This document shows positions 55,958-64,000 of a stretch of DNA of 64,000 bases, piece after piece. Position numbers and translations under genes: made by a program. This stretch comes from Larix kaempferi (taxonomy: Eukaryota > Streptophyta > Pinopsida > Pinales > Pinaceae), in contig BSBM01000602.1 in assembly GCA_027924585.1 (NCBI GenBank), forward strand, positions 7,749,501 through 7,813,500, given 5' to 3'. Every line of letters starts with the position of its first letter. Positions within the stretch are counted from its first letter, which is position 1. Below the pieces are notes generated by a model, which saw only the letters and a list, made by a program, of their open reading frames with translations, did not search any database and was not told where the DNA came from.

Positions 55958-58900
55958 TGTTGGACACACGGAGCACACTGAGAGGGGGGGTGAACAGTGT
56001 GTGTAGCTTTTATTACTTTTTTAACTTTAACAATCATCAGCAGCTTATTCAATACATCATTCATTAATGCATTATCCCATTATCATTATATCATCAACAT
56101 TATTAACAGTTACAGCTCATCATATCATCATCACATAGGAAGCATAGAAAAACACAGTACACAAGATTTTTATGTGGAAACCCAAGTCCTGGGGGAAAAA
56201 CCACGGAAGCCTTTATAATAATAATTTACCAGCAACTACTGGAAGGAGGCAACAACCCCCTTTGTTACAAAGACTTCAATTCTCCAGCTACAACTGGAAG
56301 GAGGCTACAACCCCCTGGTTTACAGGCTACAACCTGAAGGAAGCCTTAGCTCCCTCAATTTCCTTGCCCAATCCTGCCACCCTGATATGAAGATAGAAAC
56401 TGAACTACTAAACCACAAACTGCACTGATCCTGTGGACCTACTATCCAACACCTGTACCACACTGCACAACCTGTACCACACTGAAAAACCACTTTCACT
56501 GCTCATCAACTGACCACTGCTCATCAACTGTTCATTGCTCATCAACTGTCCACCGATCATCACAACTGTGCCACATTGTTCATCAACCTGTACACTCAAT
56601 CTGTCCAATCTAGCTGTACCAATCAATCTCAGGTATACCAATCAATCTGTCTGCATAAATCAATCTGTTGTTCACATCATTTGAATCAATCAATATGAGT
56701 TCAACCAACTGTGTACCAGACCACCTGGGTCAAACCAACTGCTCATACAACTCAACCAATCTAAGTTAGACCAACTGCACATAAGGCAACCTATGCCAAA
56801 CCTGTACCAAGCTGCTTATGTACCTGTGCCAAATTAATCATATGCCTGTGTCAATCTGATCATGTACCTGTCCATAATTGCTCTATGGGAAACCTACTTT
56901 CTTACTTGGTCAAGATAGAGTTACAACCATAACTTTACTCACCCAATCATACTTAGTTCAATGACATCACAACTATTCTCACAATTTGACAGGCAACATT
57001 GTCAAGCAGAACTTGACGGACAACTTCAAACAAGCAATCAACAAACTGTAAGACAATCATGTCTTCAACCAACTTGGTCAATGCTATACCACCTATGGAT
57101 ACTTTTATCAATATCCAGTCTCATACAATGTTAACTAAATCAAATACAGTCAATGGTTTCTCAATACTGGAATGCCAATTACTTAAGATCAATATTGACT
57201 TACTAAGTCAATGGTAAATAAAACAATTGCCCAAAACCAATCACATCTCAAATCAATCAAGAGAAGTATTATCAAATCAATCAAAAAGCCTTTACTTTGT
57301 CAAATCATCAACTTGCCAATGTTACTCAGATAACAGTTAAGGCTCATAGTCAACCACTAACAAGTCAATCTTAGGTCAATCCACTTAGTCAATGACAAAC
57401 CCTTACAACATTGTTTTGTCAACTCAATGAAGGTCATCAATTAAGTCAAAGAGTACTGTCAATATAGTCCTAATATAATACTATTCAAAATTCAATGGAA
57501 GAATGCTAAGTCAATGATGACTTGTCAAACCAACATCAAGTATACATCATAATGCTTAGGAGAGCATCATCACACTATGGTGTGCATGTACATCATATTG
57601 TATAGGAGTGCATCAACTTCATAGAGTGTACATCATTATCACATGCATTATCATCATAAAGTGTATAATATCATAGCATAAAGGTATGCAACTTCATCAT
57701 CATATCCTCCATAATGACTTCAAATATATATACCAATATATAGGCTCACATACTAATATCAAAGATGAACTCTATCCATGAGAGACATGTGCCATTACAA
57801 GAGAAACCTAGAAGCATGAGCCATACCTTTTTGAAGATCATAAGGTCAAGAAACAATAGAAAAACCAAAATAAACTCTATATCATGTCATCACATAGCCC
57901 TCGTAACAAGCTTTCCAACGAGCCAAGAATTTTGTAATTCCGATTCCGTATGAGAAAGTTATGCCAATTTTAGTGAAGATACCCAAAAAATATTTCCTCC
58001 ACAAAATTTCGCACTTTTCTCCAAGAGTTGCGAAATTCCAATTGATGAGCAAATGAAATGTTTTATATTCTATTTATATATAGGTCATAGAGGAAATTTA
58101 TTACCTCAAATTGGGCCGACATGCAATTCAAAATTACAAATAATTAATTTTTCTTTTGTTTGGTCGGCTCACCCAAGAAGGTGGGGTACACCAACTTCAA
58201 AAATTCATATCTCTTCAACCGTAAGGAGTTAGAAGATGCTCCACATATCAATGGAAATGGCTTGATGAGGACTATCTCCCTATGATGGGTTTATTTGCAA
58301 ATTCTTGGTATAATACACTTAAATTATTCAATATGTCCACGACGTCAAAGACCCCACACATGAGGGTGCCAAAGACCATACCACTAACTACAAGAGTTTC
58401 AAAGTCTTCTTCAACATATCAAGGCACACCCGTGGGATCTACCTCCATCTACATCCGAATATCCATACAACCACAAATAGGACCATACATCACCATGGTT
58501 CAAGACCCAAGGCACCACATGCAAGGTTTTCAAGGACTCTTTCAAGGATATCATATAATATTTAAAGATACTTTCCATGGACTTCAAGCCCATCACATAC
58601 GACTCCATCACCAAGTGATGAGGGCATCATGACCAAGGATTCTATCATATCAAAGGCTCCAACAATCATGGGATTACAAACCACCATATGTATGGATTCC
58701 AAGACCCAAATCATTTCCAAATGCACCATCAATGATCATATAGTGTCCAAGGGTCATCATGCCGCCATTTATGTGGGTGCCAGACCTTCTCATGCATAAT
58801 GACCATCTCCAAGGGTTCCATGACCCCAACAAGGGATACACGGGCATCAAGATATTTGTCAAGGGTTCTAAGTCTTCATCAAGTCATTAATGGCCACATC

Positions 58901-59438
58901 ATCACCTTTAAGGGGACAAGGACCATTAAGCCATCAAATGTGGGTCCAAGGACTTCTTCAGGGCTTCTTCATCAAGCAAGGGGATTCATAGGCTTCTTCA
59001 ACCACCTCAACCACACCAGGAGACCTACAAGGGTCAAGATCCATCATGACATCACCTGTGGGGTTGCTAGACCTTCTCCTGGGCTACCATGACCTCAATA
59101 AACACAAATGACCACTGAAAGGTTCATTTGGACTCTTGCAACTTCTTCAACACTTTTGTAGTGTATTGGGGCATAAGTTGTGGTACTAGGGAAACAAAGA
59201 AACAATTGGGGAAATGCAAAACATCTTTGGGGTACTTAAACACTCTACAAGGTGTTCAGGGCTTTTGTCATTGTCCCAAGGGCTCCAAGGGCTTCAAACT
59301 TTGGCTTGGACAAGATCAAAAGGTCTCCTTAGACATTGACAATTACTTAACCCTCAGGGGCTCCTCAAGGGGCACCAAGACTCAACTATTGGCATCAATG
59401 ACCAAGCACTGTTGGCATCAATGACAACTTAATCAACA
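55958..59438 (-). repeat. LTR of CX (3481 bp)
   Basis: It begins tgttggacacacgg and ends ttaatcaaca (TGTTG...CAACA) and is followed by a purine tract on the element strand, so it is the 3' LTR. It has the same internal G-run start (cactgagagggggg) as the C3 and C5 LTRs. A minus-strand TATA box is plausible at 58071-58084 (CCTATATATAAATAG), giving a U3 of about 1.35 kb. Low-complexity catca, tcaat and acctgt-rich sequence fills much of 56430-57700. Small plus-strand frames (58282-59424) have no recognisable protein. Confidence 0.8.
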
Positions 59439-59749
59439 ATCTCCCCCTTTGTCATTGATGACAACACTCAAACTCCTTTTCAGAACAATCTCTCCTTGTC
59501 ACAGTTTCTCTCCCCCTTTGGCATCAATGGCAAAGGGAACATCCTTTGACAATACAGCTCCCCCTCAGGGCATGCTCCCCCTGTCAACAACTTCTCTTCC
59601 TTTTTGCATCAATGGCAACGAGAACTTTCTTTAGCAATACTGCTCCCCCTATCACTGGGCACTGCTGCTGCTTATATGCTAGAACCAACTACTGTAGGAT
59701 AATCAAGTACATAGCTCCTTTTACACTTCATAACACTGATCGATAGTCT
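59439..59749 (-). other. CX polypurine tract and 3' untranslated region
   Basis: Plus strand atctccccctttgtcattgatg lies next to the LTR, and ctccccctttggcatcaatggc recurs at about 59512 and (degenerate) 59590. These are repeated copies of the purine-tract region. The stretch is followed directly by gag, with no pol between. Confidence 0.75.
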
Positions 59750-61616
59750 TCAAAATGGTATTGGGTTTTTCCCAATATTTTCATCATTTCTGTTTTGATC
59801 ATTGGTGCAATCTACTGACTTTATTTTCCATACTTTGGTAGGCTGATCACTGTTCATGACATTCGGTTGAACTTGCTTTCTTCTCCAAACTTTAACTTCT
59901 CCCTGCATCCTGCAATGTTTTGCAAAATGACCATAATGATAACAATTATAACATTGAACGGAAAACATACCTTGATTTATATCTGGAATAATTCTGTCAT
60001 GAGTTCTGCAATGGATGGCTTTGTGACCATAGTTGTTACACTTGTAGCAGTGACCACTGAACATCATGGGATCTCCCTGAGCAAAGGATCTTCTTTGTGA
60101 TGCAAGTTCTCTGTTTCTATTCTTCCTTGAATCTTGCTGATCATGGGATCTACTGAAAATATCTGTATAACTATTAGCCTTTTCTTCTTTTTCCCTGGAA
60201 CTTTCACTTTCTTCAATGTTCTTTTCAATCTTTGAATTTGTCTTCAACTGAGAAACTGCCTTGTTCAGTTCTTCCTTTAGAGAGAAGATTTTCAATTCTT
60301 GCTTTTGACAAATTTCTATCTTTTCTTGGAGTTGTCTTGTTAGGTCTTCTTCAATTTTCTTGACTTCTTCTATCTGTTCTTTCAGATCAATGACAATACT
60401 GTCTTCCATCTGTCCTTTTATTTCTTGATTTTCTTTTCTGAGTTCTAAGAGTTCCTTTTCAAAGTCAAAATTCGTCAGACATACCTTTCGTAATTCTATC
60501 TTCAAGGATTTGATTTCATCTTCTTGTTTTCTTCTTATTTTCTCTTCAATCTCATGATTGAAATGAATTCCTGTTTTGTCACTTGGATCTTCTTTCTGAC
60601 TGGCGGATCTTTCCTTCTGCATTTTTTCAAGTAAGATACTGATCTCACTATCTTTGTCTTGAAGCTTGCGAGTCAATTCTTTCTCCTTATCTTCTAGTTG
60701 TCTTCTGAGCTTGTCAATTTCTTCTGATTGTCTTTTATTTTCAACAGCAGACTTCTCAAGTTGATCTTTCAGAGAGTTGGATATGGCTTCTTTGATTCTG
60801 GTAGCTTCTTCAACTTGGAGATTTAGATCAATTATAGTCTGTGTGGCTTTCTCAGATTCTTCTTGATTCCTCTTCTCAGATTTGTCCAATTGTTCTTGTA
60901 ATACCTGGTTCTGTTTACAAAGTTTCTCAACCTTTTGCAAAGCATTAGTAATATCATTGTTTAAACAGTCATTTCCATCATTTATCAAGAGACAATGAGA
61001 TTCATCACATTTTGATGTATTACAATCTATGAATTTTGAATAGAACTTATCCTCTATACTCGATAGACATATTTCTTCAAAAACATTACAAATAGGGTGT
61101 TCAATAGACTTACCTTCATACTTACCTGGATCTTGTACTGACCTTTCTATGGAGTTGTCATCTGCTTTATGTTCTTCAATGGAGTACAGTTGATCTAACT
61201 TCAGTGACAATTCTTCAATTGAGTTGCACTTTCCTATTTTCTTCTTTTGGAGATCTGTCAAATCTACAGTCATGAGTTTCATAACTTCTTCTTCATGTTC
61301 CTTAGAGGAGTAGAGATGTTCTATTTTGAGCCATAGTTTCTATTTTGAGCCATAGTTCCTTAGCAGTGTTGCACTTTCCAATATTCTCTTTTATGGAATC
61401 TGATAAGCCTTCAAGAATGGATTCCATAGCCATTGAATTATTTTTCCTTGCTTCCTTCTGAGCTGTTGTTTTCACTTTCTTTGGATGATTGTACCCAGTA
61501 AGCACTGACTGCCATACTCCACTGCCTTCTGCTTCAAGATAACCTTGCATTCTTCTTTTCCAGATCAAGTAATTTGTCCCACAAAACAATGGTGCTCCAT
61601 TCACTGAGAACCCCAT
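59750..61616 (-). pseudogene. CX gag, broken by a 19-bp duplication
   Basis: The start at 61616 (MGFSVNGAPLFCGTNYLIWK) lies 50 bases from the primer binding site. The N-terminal part has CNTAKELWLKIE. A 19-bp tandem duplication (61319-61356) then shifts the frame and a stop follows at 61302. The second part (61282-59750, 510 aa) continues in the other frame. It has a long coiled-coil (about residues 110-390, rich in KEELN, QLEDKEKEL and heptads) and two zinc knuckles, CYKCNNYGHKAIHC and CYNCYHYGHFAKHC, near residues 425 and 450. It ends in a stop at 59750, before protease. Coiled-coil length is greater than in C3. Confidence 0.88.
61319..61356. repeat. 19-bp exact tandem duplication in CX gag
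   Basis: The unit ttctattttgagccatagt occurs at 61319-61337 and again at 61338-61356. Because 19 is not divisible by three, it shifts the gag reading frame. Confidence 0.95.
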
Positions 61617-61666
61617 GGTGTGTCAAGGATCTCCTTCCAGCTGGTAAGGCTTTCTGTGAAGGACTC

Positions 61667-61678
61667 GCTGTGATACCA
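61667..61678 (-). other. Primer binding site of CX, variant
   Basis: Plus strand gctgtgatacca, so the element strand is TGGTATCACAGC. This differs from the usual TGGTATCAGAGC at one position. The expected LTR to its right is absent: 61681 onward is integrase-RT linker sequence. Confidence 0.8.
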
Positions 61679-61680
61679 AT

Positions 61681-63514
61681 TCTTAGGAGATTTTTGTTGT
61701 TCTTGTTGTTGATCCTGTACTTGTTGATCCTGTGTAACTGTTGGCTGAGTTTTTCTCTGTTCATTTTCTTCTTCTTCTTCTTCTTCTACTTCATCATCTT
61801 CATCTTCTTCTTCATGGTCTTTTGAGTCTTCCTGACATTTTGGCAAACTAGATTCATCAATCTTTACATTGATGCTTTCCACTATCTTACCTAATCTTAG
61901 GTTGTAACACTTGTAGGCCTTTCTTGTGGAGGAGTACCCAACAAATATTCCTTCGTCTGCACGAGATTCGAATTTTCTAATCTTCTTATCATCTCTTCTG
62001 ATGTAGCACCTGCTTCCGAACACTCTGAAGTGTTGAACATTAGCTGTTCTTCCCGTCCATAGCTCATAAGGAGTTTTATCAATGTTTCTTCTGAGCAATC
62101 CTCTGTTCATAATGTGGACCGCTGTATGTACTGCTTGAGCCCAAAATTTTTCGCTTAGTTTGGCTTCATTCAACATAGTTCTGGCCATTTCTAACACTGA
62201 TCTGTTCTTCCTTTCTGCTACTCCATTTTGCTGAGGTGTTCTGGCAACTGAAAATTGTCTTTTTATACCATTTTCTTCACAGTACTGATAGAATTCATTT
62301 GATGTGAATTCTCCGCCATTATCGGATCTGAGACACTTGATTCGTTTACCTGTTTCATTTTCAACCTGTTCTTTAAAGATCTTGAAGCATTCAAAGGCTT
62401 CCGATTTCCTGTTAAGAAGGCAGACCCATGTCATCCTGGAGTAGTCATCAATGAGCAGCATGAAGTATTCTTCACCATCCAATCCTTTATTCTTGGTTGG
62501 CCCACATAGATCAGTGTGAACAAGTTCTAAGGGTTTTGTAGAAGAGTATTCTTTTGTCTTGAAATTGGCTTTCGTAAGTTTCCCATGCTGGCAGTGCTTG
62601 CAGATAGTATCAGTAGGCTTGGTAATCTGTGGCATGTTCCTTACGGCTAGCTTCTTGCTGATCTTGACCAAATTATCAAAATGTACGTGTCCCATTCTTC
62701 TATGCCATAACCAATTTTCATCTTCTTTTGCTAGGTGACATTTTTCTTCCGTGATTTCGTCCAGAACATATATGTTGTTTGGAGTCCTGGTAGCAGTAGC
62801 CACTAACTTTCCTGATCCTTCTTTTCTTATTTTGCAAGACTTTGAGTTGAATGTAAGTTCATGTCCTTGATCACACATCTGGCTGACACTCAACAGATTA
62901 TGCTTCATACTGTCGACAAACAACACATTTTCTGCTACTGTATCTTTGCCGCCAAGATTTACTGTACCTTTTCCAACAACTTTTGCTGATTTATTGTTCC
63001 CAAAAGAGACAGATCCTTTATCTTTTTCAAGAAACATGAAGGCATCTTTGTTACCAGTCATATGCCTAGAACAACCACTGTCAACATACCATTTGTTGCT
63101 ACCAGTTTGAGCTTGAGCTTGAAGAGCTATCCCACATTCATGAATATTCAGGTTGTTCTTCTGTCTGATCCATACCTTTTGCTGGTCACCTGTTTGATTG
63201 GTTGATACTTGTTTAATGCCTGTAGGAGGGATTGTCATTCTGCAATTTTTGGCTGTATGCCCAAAGTTGTTGCATTTCTGACATTCGACTTCAGAATCCA
63301 AGGGAGAAAAACTGTTGTTGTTGTTTCGTTGCCATCTAGAATTTTCATACCTGTTTCTGTTTTCTGCATATCTTCCTTTTGTACAATACATTGCTTTATG
63401 TCCAAATATTCCGCAAGAAAAACAATAACCATAAAATGAATATTCATACCTGGGAACAAATGGTCTTCTTGGAGGTGCTGCCCATCTGACACTTCGATTT
63501 TCAACTGGGGTCCA
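61681..63514 (-). CDS. Copia gag end, protease and integrase fragment in CX
   Basis: This uninterrupted frame (within 63550-61601) has two zinc knuckles, CFSCGIFGHKAMYC and CQKCNNFGHTAKNC, the protease motif WYVDSGCSRHMTG at about residue 165, and NVLFVDSMKHNLLSVSQMCD. LWHRRMGHVHFDNL and CKHCQHGK (integrase zinc region) come next, followed by VHTDLCGP, CLRSDNGGEFTS and QQNGVAERKN, keeping D, D and E, and then KTPYELWTGRTA and FRVFGSRCYIRRD. It ends in an acidic linker (EEDEDDEVEEEEEEENE) and a glutamine-rich tract. The last 26 residues of the open frame are read-through into the primer site and gag start. The fragment starts mid-gag, without N-terminal gag and without RT. It is similar to C3. 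Confidence 0.9.
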
Positions 63515-63548
63515 TTCTGCCATCGATACGTCTTGCCCGGTCTGCATC

Positions 63549-64000
63549 AATATATGCTACCAGAGTTAAGTCATTACTTTGTGGATACCATAGGCCAAAA
63601 TCCGAAGTCCCTTTAGATATCTAAAGATTCTTTTTACATCTTGAACATGTGTCTCCTTAGGTGCTGCTTGAAACCTTGCAACTAGTCGTACAACCTACAT
63701 AACATTTGGTCTTGAAGCTATTACATATAACAAGCTGCCAATCATTGATCTGTAAAGTTTTTGATCCACTTCCGTTGCTTCATCTTCTTTGCTTAATTTG
63801 CAACCAGTGATCATGGGAGTACATACTGGTTTACAATCTTCCATGTTAAACTTCTTCAACATTTCTTTTACATATTTGGTTTGAGAAATAAAGATACCCT
63901 TACTGAGTTGGGAAATTTGCAGTCCCAAAAATAAGGTTAACTCTCCGAGCATAGACATCTCAAACTCCTTCATTTCTTTTGCAAATTTTTGACTCAACCT
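63549..64000 (-). pseudogene. C5 reverse transcriptase, C-terminal part
   Basis: Motifs are [78 protein letters not shown], then a TAG (about 63692-63694). After it the frame continues [38 protein letters not shown] and AYIDADRARRIDGR, where it runs into CX at 63548. The catalytic YVDD part lies beyond the window edge. Confidence 0.9.

Larger units (their letters stand above)
55958..63548 (-). mobile_element. Rearranged copia element CX inserted in C5
   Basis: The order from left to right is a 3.5-kb LTR, a purine tract and 3' untranslated region, gag (minus strand), primer binding site, then, directly, a protease-integrase fragment of a copia element with no LTR between. RT and RNase H are missing. 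The C5 sequence of 34 bp (55924-55957) is repeated at 63515-63548 with one difference. The last five, gcatc, would fit a normal duplication; the extra 29 do not. The structure must result from rearrangement after or during insertion. Confidence 0.8.
53724..64000 (-). mobile_element. Ty1/copia retrotransposon C5, 5' part outside the window
   Basis: The 3' LTR (53724-54993), tail region, RNase H (55418-55957) and, after a 7.6-kb insertion (CX), RNase H start and RT (63549-64000) form one minus-strand element. Gag, protease, integrase and 5' LTR must lie beyond the right edge. Its RT is close to that of C3. Confidence 0.9.

Noticed and set aside
58282-59424. Plus-strand frames in the CX LTR
   Set aside because: Lie in low-complexity LTR sequence, no motif, antisense to the element.

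Overview
The window looks like repeat-dominated intron or intergenic DNA from a large plant genome. Evidence for a plant is a GT47/exostosin-type exon with plant-like sequence at 14347-14920, Ty1/copia elements primed with the plant-typical TGGTATCAGAGC site, and a Ty3/gypsy gag-protease of a plant type. The dense nesting around one short exon suggests a large gymnosperm-like genome, but that is inference and no species can be named. Apart from the exon, I found no intact host gene, RNA gene, CRISPR array or bacterial feature.

Layout, left half. 1-2748 is the end of an LTR element (C0, minus strand) with a short 379-bp LTR, inserted into the reverse transcriptase of a second copia element (C1, 2749-6545). 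C2 (6633-13321) is a nearly complete minus-strand copia element with two 1.3-kb LTRs and a perfect 5-bp target duplication (GGAAG). The exostosin exon follows, then intron-like DNA with a 558-bp tandem duplication. 16811-28384 is a three-level nest: a non-autonomous hAT transposon (8-bp duplication CTTCATGG) contains copia element C3 (5-bp duplication TATAC), whose 5' LTR contains a 2759-bp solo-LTR-like unit (5-bp duplication CAGGT). That unit carries unrecognised, stop-interrupted reading frames.

Layout, right half. 29100-34273 is a fragmented gypsy LTR copy (copy A) carrying a decayed but structurally complete hAT transposase element (29413-32433, 8-bp duplication GGTTAAAG). C4 (35816-42521, duplication CTCTC) is a plus-strand copia element that kept RT/RNase H but shows no gag or integrase, and it has minisatellites next to its 3' LTR. 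46990-50350 is a decayed gypsy gag-protease region on the minus strand, followed by its LTR (copy B), which holds a 1.4-kb copia remnant. 53724-64000 is copia element C5, split in its RNase H by a rearranged element CX with a 3.5-kb LTR.

The parts do not form a pathway. They record successive insertions: host sequence, then hAT or older LTR elements, then younger copia elements, then further insertions and rearrangements. No undescribed functional system is demonstrated. The strongest leads are the hAT pair sharing terminal sequences, the solo-LTR-like unit with sense-strand coding-like sequence upstream of a duplicated TATA box, and the permuted chimera CX with its 34-bp flanking repeat.
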